Source of the DNA: an uncultured Clostridium sp.
GTDB taxonomy: Bacteria > Bacillota > Clostridia > TANB77 > CAG-508
DNA: 64,000 bases
Reading direction: 5' to 3'
Assembly (NCBI GenBank): GCA_900555835.1
Contig: USMK01000002.1
Span: 1 to 64,000, forward strand
Part shown: piece by piece, positions 17,289-26,687 of the stretch
Position numbering within the stretch: the stretch's first letter is position 1
Layout of the letters: each line of letters starts with the position of its first letter
The notes under the pieces: model-generated
Told to the model about the DNA's origin: nothing
Database searches by the model: none
What the model saw: the letters and a program-made list of their open reading frames with translations, nothing else
Translations under genes and position numbers: made by a program

Positions 17289-18395
17289 ATGAAAAAAGTT
17301 TTATTTGGAATAACTAGCTTAGGACTAGGTGGAGCTGAAAGAGTATTAGTAGATTTGTGCAATGAATTAAGCAAAGAATATGATATAACAATTTTTACAA
17401 TATACTCAAATGGAGAAATGGAAAAGCAATTATCAACTAATGTAAAGATTAAATCGCTTATAAATAAAAAATATATAGATTTAACAAAATGGAAAAAGAT
17501 TTGGAAACCAATTGAAATAATGCTTTTTAAAAATTATATATACAAAAAATATATAAAAGCAGACTATGATGTAGAAATTGCGTTTTTAGAAGGCCCTATT
17601 ACTAGACTTTTTAGTATTCCAAATGAAAATACTAAGAAAATTGCTTGGGTACATAATGATATAACAAAAGTGTTTGGAAAAGGCATAAAAGCTAGTCTAA
17701 AAAAAGAGATTGATAAGAATTTGTACGAGAAATACAGCAATTTAGTTTTTGTGAGTAGAGATAATCAAGAAAAATTTGAAGAAACTTATAATTTAGATGC
17801 TCAAAAACAAGTTATATACAATTATATAGATATTAACTCTGTAATAGAAAAGGCACAAGCTAAGCCAGATATTGAATTTGATGCAAAAGAAACTAATATT
17901 GTTACAGTATCAAGACTTGTTACTCAAAAGGCTATTGATAGATTGATAAAAGTCCATAAAAGGCTTATAGACGAGGGATTAAAACACAACATATATGTAA
18001 TAGGAGATGGACCGGAAAGACCAAATTTGGAAAGCTTAATTAGAGAAAACAATGTACAAAATACTTTTAAACTAATGGGAGCAAAGGAAAATCCATATCC
18101 ATATATAAAAGAGGCAGATGCCTTTGCGCTACTTTCATATTTTGAAGGATATCCAATGGTATTACTAGAAGCGCAAATATTAAAAAAATACATTATAATC
18201 ACAAATACAGCAGCAAGAGAAACATTGCAAAATTATTCGAATTCACTAATTTTAGAAAATGACGAAGAAGCAATCTTTATCGGACTTTGCAAATATTTGA
18301 AAATGAAAGAAGATATAGAAAACAAAAATACAAATATAGAAGATTACAACAACCTAAATATAATTAAACAAGTAAAGGAACTTATTGAAGAATAA
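17289..18395 (+). CDS. GT4 glycosyltransferase
   Basis: A 368-residue GT-B enzyme. N-terminal ITSLGLGGAERVLVDLCNEL is the GGAE acceptor-side loop, and the C-terminal half has VSRLVTQKAIDRLIKVHKRL, VIGDGPERPNLE and SYFEGYPMVLLEAQ, the E-x7-E nucleotide-sugar motif of family 4. It starts directly at the end of the polymerase gene. Confidence 0.9.
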   Translation: MKKVLFGITSLGLGGAERVLVDLCNELSKEYDITIFTIYSNGEMEKQLSTNVKIKSLINKKYIDLTKWKKIWKPIEIMLFKNYIYKKYIKADYDVEIAFLEGPITRLFSIPNENTKKIAWVHNDITKVFGKGIKASLKKEIDKNLYEKYSNLVFVSRDNQEKFEETYNLDAQKQVIYNYIDINSVIEKAQAKPDIEFDAKETNIVTVSRLVTQKAIDRLIKVHKRLIDEGLKHNIYVIGDGPERPNLESLIRENNVQNTFKLMGAKENPYPYIKEADAFALLSYFEGYPMVLLEAQILKKYIIITNTAARETLQNYSNSLILENDEEAIFIGLCKYLKMKEDIENKNTNIEDYNNLNIIKQVKELIEE

Positions 18396-18408
18396 AGAGG
18401 GGATATAT

Positions 18409-20376
18409 ATGAAATTATCAATACTAACACCAACATACAACAGAGCAAAAATGCTACCAGATTTATATCAAAGTTTGAAAGATAATTTAAAATATGAAGT
18501 GGATTTCGAATGGATTATTATGGATGATGGCTCTACTGATAATACAAAAGAAGTTGTAGATGGCTTTATAAAAGAAAACATAATGCAAATAAAATATTTT
18601 TACCAAGAAAATCAAGGAAAAATGGTTGCTATAAATAAATTAGTAGAAGAGGCAACAGGAGATTTTATGATGGACTGCGATTCTGACGATTGTTTTGCTA
18701 AAAATGCTTTTGGAACAATAAAAGAAAACATAGACAAGCTAGTTTTAGACCAAGAATTATATGCTTTAATATTTTTAAAATGTGATGTATCAGGCGAAAT
18801 TAGTGGAGAAAAGTTCAAAGAAGATAATTACAAAACTACAATGTTTGATTTATATTTTAAAGATGATGTTAAAGGCGAAAAAATACTATTATTTAATAGC
18901 CGTATAAGAAAACAATTTAAACACAAAATAGAAAAAGGTGAAAAATTTATAACAGAAGCAAGAATGTACCATGAAATGGACAAACACTATAAAGTGCTAT
19001 GTATAAATAAACCGTTAGTAATAGGATCATATTTAGCAGATGGATATACAAAAAACATAAAAAAAGTATTTTTAGAAAATCCAAGGGGATATATGAAATA
19101 TTTTGAAGAGATACTAGCTTTTAATACCAAAAATATATTACCTGAAAAAAGATTATACATAATAAAGCATTATATATTATTTAGTTATTTAACAAAATCT
19201 AAGAACATATTAAAACCTGTAAAGAATGGATTAGATAAGTTTTTAATAGCTTTATTGTATATACCAGGAGTGATAAAAACAAAATTTTCTTTTATACCCA
19301 AAAGAAAGAAATTGCTTTTTTCTTCTTGGACATTAGAAGTAGGCGGAATAGAAACAGCACTTGTTAATTTAGTAAATGAGATGTCAAAAAAATATGATGT
19401 AACATTAGTGCTAGAACATAAGAGAGGTCCTTTTTTAGATAAGGTAAAAAAGAATATAAAAATAATAGAGTACACACCAAGCACTAATAAAAATATTTTT
19501 ATTAGAAAAATGGTTAATTTCTTAAAAAGGGTTAAATTTATATTAAAATACAAGTATAAATACGATTTTTCAGTATCATTTGCAACATATTCAAGACCGG
19601 GTTCGTTTATAGCAAGAACAGCTTCGAAAAATAATTTACTTTGGGTTCATTCAAACTATATGATTATATATAAAAATAATATACCTGAAATAAAAAGATT
19701 TTTTGAAAGTGTACAATATGATAAATTTAAAAATATTGTATGTATATCAGAAGATGCTAAAAAAGCATTTTTGAAGGTATTTCCTAATTTGAAAAATGTA
19801 CAGGTTATAAATAATATAGTAGATTATAAAACCATACTAGAAAAGGCAGAGGAGAAAATTGATTTAGAAAGAGCAGATGCAACTACTTTTTTAAGTGTAT
19901 GCAGACATGAAGAAAGAGCAAAAAAATTAACTAGACTAATAGAAGCGGGAAAATTATTAAAAGACGAAGGCTATAAATTTAGAATACTTTTTGTTGGAGA
20001 TGGAGAAGATACTCAACTATATAAGGAATTAGTAGAAAAATATGACTTAGGTAAAGAAATCATATTTTGCGGAATGCAAGCAAACCCATATCCTTATTTT
20101 AAAATATCAGATTGTGTTATATTAACATCTGAATATGAAGGCTATCCTGTAATATTTACAGAGGCTAAATTGCTTGAAAAACCAATAATAACAACAGATG
20201 TATCTGATAGTAAGATAGATATTAAAAACAAATATGGAATTGTAGTTGAAAAAAATGTAGAAAGTATAAAAAATGCAATGGAAGTATTTATAAAAGAGGG
20301 ATACAACATAAAAGAAAGATTTAAGCCGGAGCAATTTAATAAAAATATAGTTGAAAAATTGGAAAAATTACTATAA
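18409..20376 (+). CDS. bifunctional GT2-GT4 glycosyltransferase fusion
   Basis: One 655-residue frame joins two enzymes. The GT2 domain (about 1-280) has SILTPTYNRAKMLPDLYQSL, IIMDDGSTDNT and MMDCDSDDCF. The GT4 domain (about 300-655) has LLFSSWTLEVGGIETALVNL, FLSVCRHEERAKKLTRLIEA, LFVGDGEDTQLY and LTSEYEGYPVIFTEAK. The linker is lysine-rich and may lie at the membrane. The ATG at 18409 follows GAGGGG; an ATG at 18385 overlaps the previous gene and has no binding site. A two-enzyme chain suggests that two consecutive sugars are added. Confidence 0.88.
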   Translation: MKLSILTPTYNRAKMLPDLYQSLKDNLKYEVDFEWIIMDDGSTDNTKEVVDGFIKENIMQIKYFYQENQGKMVAINKLVEEATGDFMMDCDSDDCFAKNAFGTIKENIDKLVLDQELYALIFLKCDVSGEISGEKFKEDNYKTTMFDLYFKDDVKGEKILLFNSRIRKQFKHKIEKGEKFITEARMYHEMDKHYKVLCINKPLVIGSYLADGYTKNIKKVFLENPRGYMKYFEEILAFNTKNILPEKRLYIIKHYILFSYLTKSKNILKPVKNGLDKFLIALLYIPGVIKTKFSFIPKRKKLLFSSWTLEVGGIETALVNLVNEMSKKYDVTLVLEHKRGPFLDKVKKNIKIIEYTPSTNKNIFIRKMVNFLKRVKFILKYKYKYDFSVSFATYSRPGSFIARTASKNNLLWVHSNYMIIYKNNIPEIKRFFESVQYDKFKNIVCISEDAKKAFLKVFPNLKNVQVINNIVDYKTILEKAEEKIDLERADATTFLSVCRHEERAKKLTRLIEAGKLLKDEGYKFRILFVGDGEDTQLYKELVEKYDLGKEIIFCGMQANPYPYFKISDCVILTSEYEGYPVIFTEAKLLEKPIITTDVSDSKIDIKNKYGIVVEKNVESIKNAMEVFIKEGYNIKERFKPEQFNKNIVEKLEKLL

Positions 20377-20391
20377 AATAGTATAATCTTA

Positions 20392-20400
20392 TGTTATAAT
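20392..20400 (+). promoter_or_regulatory. extended -10 promoter before the ABC exporter
   Basis: TGT-TATAAT, 35 bases before the ATPase gene. It could allow the exporter and later genes to be transcribed separately from the first half of the glycan operon. Confidence 0.45.
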
Positions 20401-20434
20401 GTAAAAGCAAATAAAAAAGAGAAGAGGGATTATA

Positions 20435-21175
20435 ATGGCGGAAAGCACCGATAATGCAATAATAGTGCAAGATGTATATAAAAACTTTGATGTGTTTTAT
20501 GATAAAACTAATACTATTAAAGATAAGGTATTATTTTGGAATAAAAGCAAAAAAGAAGTAAGAGAAATTTTAAAGGGAATTGATTTAGAGATAAAAAAAG
20601 GTGAAGTTGTAGGATTGATTGGAGTAAATGGAAGCGGGAAGTCAACATTGCTTAAACTAATGACCAAAATAATATATCCTACAAAAGGAAAAATCATAAC
20701 AAACGGAAAACTAACATCTTTGCTAGAACTTGGAGCAGGCTTCCATCCTGATTTTTCTGGAAGAGAAAATATATATTTTAATGCAGCTATTTTTGGACTA
20801 TCTAGAAAAGAAATAGATGCAAGATTGAATGATATAATAGAATTTTCAGAGTTAGGAGATTTTATAGATAATCCAGTTAGAACATATTCTTCTGGAATGT
20901 ATATGAGACTTGCTTTTTCAATTGCGATAAACGTAGATGCTGATATATTATTAGTAGATGAAATTTTATCTGTTGGAGATCAACACTTCCAAGAAAGATG
21001 TTTTCAAAAGATTGAAGATTTAAAAAATCAAGGCAAAACAATTGTAATTGTTACACACTCAATGGATACAGTAACAAGATTTTGCACAAGAGCTGTATGG
21101 TTACATCAAGGAAAGATAAAAATGGATGGAGATGCTGAAACGGTTACAAAAGTTTACTTAGAGGAAACAGCATAA
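20435..21175 (+). CDS. polysaccharide/teichoic-acid ABC exporter ATPase (TagH/Wzt type)
   Basis: A 246-residue ATPase with Walker A GVNGSGKST, the diagnostic LELGAGFHPDFSGREN stretch, signature YSSGMYMRLAFS, Walker B DILLVDEILSVGD and the H-loop VTHSMDT. These sequences mark ATPases that energise export of lipid-linked glycans. It ends just after the nucleotide-binding domain and so lacks the C-terminal carbohydrate-binding domain of Wzt(O9a). It pairs with the permease 21 bases downstream. Confidence 0.92.
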   Translation: MAESTDNAIIVQDVYKNFDVFYDKTNTIKDKVLFWNKSKKEVREILKGIDLEIKKGEVVGLIGVNGSGKSTLLKLMTKIIYPTKGKIITNGKLTSLLELGAGFHPDFSGRENIYFNAAIFGLSRKEIDARLNDIIEFSELGDFIDNPVRTYSSGMYMRLAFSIAINVDADILLVDEILSVGDQHFQERCFQKIEDLKNQGKTIVIVTHSMDTVTRFCTRAVWLHQGKIKMDGDAETVTKVYLEETA

Positions 21176-21196
21176 AAGAATGGAGGAAAACTAAAA

Positions 21197-21971
21197 GTGA
21201 GTATATTTAAAGATTTATACAAATATAGGGAATTATTAAAAACAAATGTACAAAAAGAAGTAAGAGGAAAATACAAAAATTCATTTTTGGGAATATTATG
21301 GTCATTCCTAAATCCATTACTACAATTAGTAGTTTATTCAGTAATTTTTGGAAGCTTATTAGGAGGGGATATTCCTGGATATCATATTTATGTATGCGTA
21401 GCCTTAATACCTTGGACATTTTTTACATCAGCAATTCAACAAGCTGATTTTACTGTGATTGCGAACCGGAAATATAATAAAGAAGGTCTATTTCCCAAGA
21501 GAAATTTTGCCAATTTCTGTTGTTACAAGTAATGCAATAAATTTTATAATATCAACAATAATTATATTAATATTATGTATATTTTCAGATTTAGGATTAA
21601 CTTGGTATATATTATTATATCCAGTAATATTATTTGTACAATATATATTAATATTAGGAATTTCATTCATTGTATCAGCAATAACAGTTTATATAAGAGA
21701 TTTAGAACACATAATAGGAGTAGTGCTTATGGCAGCTTTTTATGCAACACCAATTGTATATAAAGTTGAACAATTACCAGCTAGTTTACAAATAATAATG
21801 AAATTAAACCCGATGACATATATAATAGAGGCATATAGGTCAATATTCTATTACCAACAAATGCCTGATTTTTACCATTTAGGAATATTATTTGCAATAG
21901 CTCTTGTATTACTTGTAATAGGATACAAAATATTCCACAAATTGCAAAAGGGATTTGCAGAAGAACTATAA
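21197..21971 (+). CDS. TagG/Wzm-type ABC-2 permease, +1 frameshift at CGG
   Basis: Membrane subunit of the glycan exporter, 257 residues after the shift, about the family length. GTG start at 21197 with TGGAGG. The first frame has VQKEVRGKYKNSFLGILWSF and LNPLLQLVVYSVIFGSLLGG; it reaches CGG at 21467 and would end at 21532. Skipping the C gives GNIIKKVYFPREILPISVV, the highly conserved amphipathic coupling segment of this family, and then the remaining helices to MKLNPMTYIIEAYRSIFY. Neither half alone could form a channel. Confidence 0.9.
21467..21469 (+). other. CGG +1 frameshift site 3 (permease codon 91)
   Basis: Context AAC-CGG-AAA. CGGA read as glycine joins frame one to the conserved IIKKVYFPREIL block. 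Confidence 0.8.
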
Positions 21972-21988
21972 TTTGAAGGAGAAAAACA

Positions 21989-23110
21989 ATGGAAAAAAAT
22001 GATATTTTATTTTCAATTATTGTACCAGTATACAATACAGAAAAATATATAGAAAAATGCTTGAATTCAATACTTAAAGCAATAGACACAGATTGTGAAG
22101 TAATTTTAGTAAATGATGGATCAAAAGATAATTCGGAAAGGGTTATTAAAGAATTTATTAGCAAGTTACCAGAAGAATATAAGAACAAATTTATTTACAA
22201 ATACAAAGAAAATAAAGGATTAGCAGATACTAAAAATGTTGGTATTTCATTAGCAAGAGGAAAATATATAAGTGTTGTGGATTCTGATGATTATATATCA
22301 GACGATTTTTATAAAGTTGCTAGACGCTATATAGAAGAAGGATATGAAATAATAATATATGATTTGTATATTATTTTTGAGCAAAATTATGCCGAGAATT
22401 ATTGCAAACAAATGGGAATAAGTGAGAAAATTGATTTCCATAATTATGTGGCAAGAGCATTTAATGACGAAAAAGATATAGAAAAAACAGCGATTTTATG
22501 TGGTGCTATGCAAGGTTCTTCTTGCAATAAGATAATAAAAAAAGAGTTATATAATGACTATAAATTTCCAACAAATAAAGAATATGAAGATACTGCTGTT
22601 ACACCATTTATTCTTATGGACACAGATAAGATAAAATATGTACCATATCCACTTTATTATTATTTACAAAGAGCGAAATCAATAGTTGGTAATAATACAT
22701 ATATAACAGCTTTTTATAAAATTTGTGAAAATATATCTAATGAATTAAAAAGCAAGAATGATTATAAAATTTATGACGAAGTTATAAATGAATTCTTTAT
22801 AGAAAGAGCATTAGATACAATGTATGCAGATTATATAAAAGGAAAAAAAGAGTTCTGGAACAAATTAGACGATTTTTCAGAAAAAAATCAAAATACAATT
22901 AAGTATATTTTAGAAAAAAATATGATTTATGAATATAAGAATCATTATACAGAAAGACAAAAAAACTTGCTTAAAGACATATATGAAGGGATTTTAAATA
23001 AGCAATATAATAAAGTAAAAAAAGCATTTCTTTTAAGAAAAACTGTAAATTATATAAGAAAAATTTTAAGAAGTTTCAAAGATTTAGGAAAGAATATAAT
23101 AGGGAGGTAA
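21989..23110 (+). CDS. GT2 glycosyltransferase
   Basis: A 373-residue family 2 enzyme: SIIVPVYNTEKYIEKCLNSI, LVNDGSKDNSE, the GLADTKNVGISLARG loop, VVDSDDYISD and KEYEDTAVTPFI. A basic, probably membrane-associated C-terminus follows. It belongs with the other GT2 enzymes of the operon in building the exported glycan. Confidence 0.9.
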   Translation: MEKNDILFSIIVPVYNTEKYIEKCLNSILKAIDTDCEVILVNDGSKDNSERVIKEFISKLPEEYKNKFIYKYKENKGLADTKNVGISLARGKYISVVDSDDYISDDFYKVARRYIEEGYEIIIYDLYIIFEQNYAENYCKQMGISEKIDFHNYVARAFNDEKDIEKTAILCGAMQGSSCNKIIKKELYNDYKFPTNKEYEDTAVTPFILMDTDKIKYVPYPLYYYLQRAKSIVGNNTYITAFYKICENISNELKSKNDYKIYDEVINEFFIERALDTMYADYIKGKKEFWNKLDDFSEKNQNTIKYILEKNMIYEYKNHYTERQKNLLKDIYEGILNKQYNKVKKAFLLRKTVNYIRKILRSFKDLGKNIIGR

Positions 23111-23112
23111 AG

Positions 23113-23841
23113 ATGGAAAAAGTAATTCACTATTGTTGGTTTGGAGGAAAAGAAAAACCCAAAAAAATAAAGAAGTATATAAAAACTTGGAAAAAATATT
23201 TACCTGATTATAAAATAATGGAATGGAATGAAAGCAATTTTGATGTTAATTTAACTGAATTTTCTAAGGCTGCATATGAAGCAAAAAAATGGGCTTTTGT
23301 ATCAGATGTAGCAAGAATATATGCTCTTAAAGAACATGGTGGAATTTATTTTGACACTGATATAGAAGTAACTAAAAACATTGATAAAATACTAGAAAAT
23401 GAAATTTGGCTAGGTAGGGAAGACGATAAATTTTTAGCTACTGCTATGATTGGTGTAAAAGAACAGCACAATAAACACATAAACAATATTTGGAATATTT
23501 ATAAACAAGCCAAATTTAATCCAGACGATTTATATAGTGTAACTAGTCCTAAAATATTAACCAAATATTTTAAAGATTTAGGATTGAAAGAGGGAAATGA
23601 ATGCCAAACACTTGAAGATGATATACACATATATGCAAAAGATTACTTTAATCCAAAATCATATGATGGTAATAATGAAACTTTTACAGAAAATACATGT
23701 ATAATACATCACTTTGATGCAACATGGACAGATAGAGATGAAAAAATAGCAATATGGTTTGTAAGAAGAAAAATGGGATTTATGGCCAAATATGTATTTT
23801 CTATATCAAACAGAATTAAAAGGAGAAAAAATGAAAAATAG
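23113..23841 (+). CDS. GT32 (Och1/capsular) glycosyltransferase
   Basis: A 242-residue enzyme starting IHYCWFGGKEKPKKIKKYI, with EWNESNFD, WAFVSDVARIYALKEHGGIY and the metal-binding FDTDIE. These are signatures of the DxD sugar-binding family common in capsule loci. Ends 11 bases inside the next gene. Confidence 0.9.
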   Translation: MEKVIHYCWFGGKEKPKKIKKYIKTWKKYLPDYKIMEWNESNFDVNLTEFSKAAYEAKKWAFVSDVARIYALKEHGGIYFDTDIEVTKNIDKILENEIWLGREDDKFLATAMIGVKEQHNKHINNIWNIYKQAKFNPDDLYSVTSPKILTKYFKDLGLKEGNECQTLEDDIHIYAKDYFNPKSYDGNNETFTENTCIIHHFDATWTDRDEKIAIWFVRRKMGFMAKYVFSISNRIKRRKNEK

Positions 23842-25610
23842 ATACAAGGTGCTAGCAATTATTTTGGCTATTTTTATAATATTTGCGTTAAGTGGAAATA
23901 TTGATACTGAAACTTCAAAAATTTTTTTCGGTCAAAGTAATTCTTTTGTATGGGGTATAGTGATGCTGGTTGCATATATTGCTATAATTAAAAGCTTTGA
24001 AATAAAAGATAAAAGATTGCAAATAACAGCAATAATACTTGCAATATTGCTATCAATTATGCAAGTATTAGGAGAAATATTAGATACATATTTAGACTTG
24101 AATTTGGTCTTAACTAAACTTAGGTTTATGACCTTTTACATGGCAAAATGGATAGGATTTACTACTATAATTTATGTAACAATTATACGGAATTTTTTCT
24201 TATTTGAATAAAAAAATAGAAAATAAAGAAAAATTAGAAGAATGGAAATTTTTTAAACCAACAAAATTAAATTATTTTATATATTTAGGATTAATATTTA
24301 TAGCATATATTCCATATTTCTTAGCATTTTATCCAGGGCTTACGACACCGGATTCTTTAACACAAATTGCTCAGGGAGTAGGAAATAGCAGTTTATCTAA
24401 CCATCATCCTTTATTAAATACATTGATAATTGGTCTTTTTATAAAAATTGGTGGTGCAGTTGGAAATTATAATATAGGTAATGCTCTTTATACTATAACA
24501 CAGATGCTAGTTGTTTCAGCAGTATTTGCATATGCAGTATATTATATGAACAAAAAGAATGTACCAGTTGTGCTAAGGCTAATAGCATTAATATATTATG
24601 CTATTTATCCAATTCATGCTGCTTATAGTGTAACTATGTGGAAGGATATTCCATTTGCATTATGTATGTTGCTATTTACAATAATAGTTACTGAATTGAT
24701 ACAAAATAAAGAGGAATTTTTCGAATCAAAAAAGAAAATAATTTTACTTACTGTTAGTATGATATTTGTTATTTTATTTAGAAACAATGGACTTTATGTA
24801 GTTTTAATAACAATGCCATTTATATTGGCTTTTGCAAGAAAATACTATAAACAATTGCTTATTAGTTTTTTCATAGTGTTGGTATTTTACTCTGTACTAT
24901 GGAAAGGAATTTTCTTTAAAGTATTAAATGTAGAAGAAGTTTCAGCGGTAGAAGCGTTATCTGTTCCAATGCAACAAATTGCAAGAGTTGTGAATTGCAA
25001 AGAAGAAAAGTTAACAGAGGCAGAAAAAGAACAAATACATAAATTTTGGCCAATAGATAATTTAGGAGAAATATATGATTCAAGATTATCAGACAATGTT
25101 AAATGGGCAGCAGATGTAAACAAAATAAATGAAAATAAAGGAGAGTTTATAAGTCTATGGGCTAAATTACTTATAAAATATCCTATAACATATATTGAAT
25201 CGTTTTTATGTAATTGCTATGGATATTGGTATCCAGAAGCTTATAATTGGGTGATTGCAAGATATGCTCAAATAGAAGATAGACCAGAAGTAGAAGATTT
25301 GAAATTAGAAAAAAACCCAATAATAGAAGGGAAGTTAATAAATAAAATATGGGATTTAACAGAAAGAAGAAATGTGCCAGTATTATCAATGGTATTTAGT
25401 ATTGGATTTGCAATGTGGTTAGTATTTATTCAAATGGCTTATATAATTTACAAGAAAAAGTATAAATTGCTAATTATATTTGTACCAATTTTAGCATTAT
25501 GGCTAACAAATCTAGCTTCACCAGTATATTGCGAATTTAGGTATATGTATAGTTTATTTACTTGCTTACCAATATTATTGTTTGTAGTAAATAAAAATGA
25601 AGAAAAATAA
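23831..25610 (+). CDS. DUF6020-like membrane protein (GT-C type), +1 frameshift at CGG
   Basis: Two adjacent ORFs fuse into one 592-residue membrane protein if the C of CGG 24188 is skipped. The first frame (ATG 23831, AGGAG upstream) has four helices and ends ...FTTIIYVTII. The second continues GIFSYLNKKIENKE, EEWKFFKPTKLNY and IAYIPYFLAFYPGLTTPDSL, followed by NHHPLLNTLIIGLF and VTMWKDIPFALCM. That is the usual form of DUF6020-like multi-helix proteins, in which a helical N-terminus precedes a YFLAxYPG motif. Probably an undecaprenyl-phosphate-sugar-dependent transferase of the exported glycan. Without the shift it ends at residue 126, and the second ORF has no binding site. Confidence 0.78.
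24188..24190 (+). other. CGG +1 frameshift site 4 (codon 120 of the membrane protein)
   Basis: Context ATA-CGG-AAT. CGGA read as glycine keeps a hydrophobic helix open (TII-G-IFSYL) and links the two ORFs, which otherwise overlap by only eight bases. Confidence 0.75.
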
Positions 25611-25627
25611 AAGGAGATGTGCATTAA

Positions 25628-26566
25628 ATGGAAAAAATAGCAGTATTGATACCTTGTTATAATGAGGAACTTACAATAGAAAAAGTGGTAAAAGATTTTA
25701 AGAAAGAATTGCCAGATGCAGATATTTATGTATATGATAACAATTCAAAAGACAAAACAGCTGAAATTGCTAAAAATGCAGGTGCAATAGTAAAATACGA
25801 ATACAGACAAGGAAAAGGAAATGTTGTAAGAAGCATGTTTCGTGATATTGATGCAGATATATATGTTATGGTTGATGGAGACGATACATATCCAGCAGAA
25901 TTTGTACATGAACTTATAAAACCAATAAGAGATGGACAAGCTGATATGACAATAGGAGATAGATTATCAAATGGAACATACCAAGAAGAAAATAAGAGAA
26001 AATTCCACGAATTTGGGAATAATTTAGTAAAAAAAGGAATCAATATGCTATTTGATACTAAATTAAAAGACATAATGACAGGGTACAGAGTTTTCAACAA
26101 AATATTTGTAAAAAACATGCCTGTAATGACACCAAAATTTGAAATTGAAACAGAAATGACATTATATGCATTAGATAAAAAATATATAATAAAAGAAATT
26201 CCAATAATATACAGAGATAGACCAGAAGGTAGTGAGTCAAAATTAAATACTGTAAGTGATGGAATAAAAGTTGTAAAAACAATATTCAATATGTTTAAAG
26301 ACTACAAGCCATTCCAATTCTTTGGAATAATAGCACTAATACTACTAGTATTAGGCTTAGTAGCAGGAATACCTGTGATAATCGAATATGTAAAAACAGC
26401 CTATATAACCAAATTACCATCAGCAGTTCTAGCGACCGGTCTAATAATGCTATCAGCAATAATTTTCCAATGTGGACTAATACTACAAACAATAGTAAAA
26501 CAACACAAGGAAAATTACGAATTGAACCTGCTAAGATATGAACAAATGGAGAATGCTAAGAAATAA
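25628..26566 (+). CDS. DPM1-like GT2 polyprenyl-phosphate glycosyltransferase
   Basis: A 312-residue enzyme. AVLIPCYNEELTIEKVVKDF, YVYDNNSKDKT, VMVDGDDTYPAEF and IMTGYRVFNK are the dolichyl-phosphate-mannose synthase-like motifs. Two C-terminal helices (about 225-250 and 265-290) anchor it. Such enzymes load a sugar on undecaprenyl phosphate, providing the donor for GT-C enzymes such as the preceding DUF6020-like protein. Last gene of the operon. Confidence 0.9.
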   Translation: MEKIAVLIPCYNEELTIEKVVKDFKKELPDADIYVYDNNSKDKTAEIAKNAGAIVKYEYRQGKGNVVRSMFRDIDADIYVMVDGDDTYPAEFVHELIKPIRDGQADMTIGDRLSNGTYQEENKRKFHEFGNNLVKKGINMLFDTKLKDIMTGYRVFNKIFVKNMPVMTPKFEIETEMTLYALDKKYIIKEIPIIYRDRPEGSESKLNTVSDGIKVVKTIFNMFKDYKPFQFFGIIALILLVLGLVAGIPVIIEYVKTAYITKLPSAVLATGLIMLSAIIFQCGLILQTIVKQHKENYELNLLRYEQMENAKK

Positions 26567-26596
26567 AAAAGTCTACAATTTTTTACCTAAAAATTA

Positions 26597-26625
26597 TTGA
26601 CAAATTTATTTTGTTAGTGGATAAT
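26597..26625 (+). promoter_or_regulatory. promoter of the glucan phosphorylase gene
   Basis: TTGACA, 17 bases, GATAAT; 62 bases before the start codon. Confidence 0.7.
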
Positions 26626-26687
26626 TATAATGTTATAGAACGAATAGAAAAATTTTGAATATAAATATACTGAGGAGGAAGTTTTAA

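Noticed and set aside
24204..24230. Independent start of the second membrane ORF at 24204
   Set aside because: No Shine-Dalgarno sequence is seen and the frame is open upstream to the CGG site, where it continues the previous protein.
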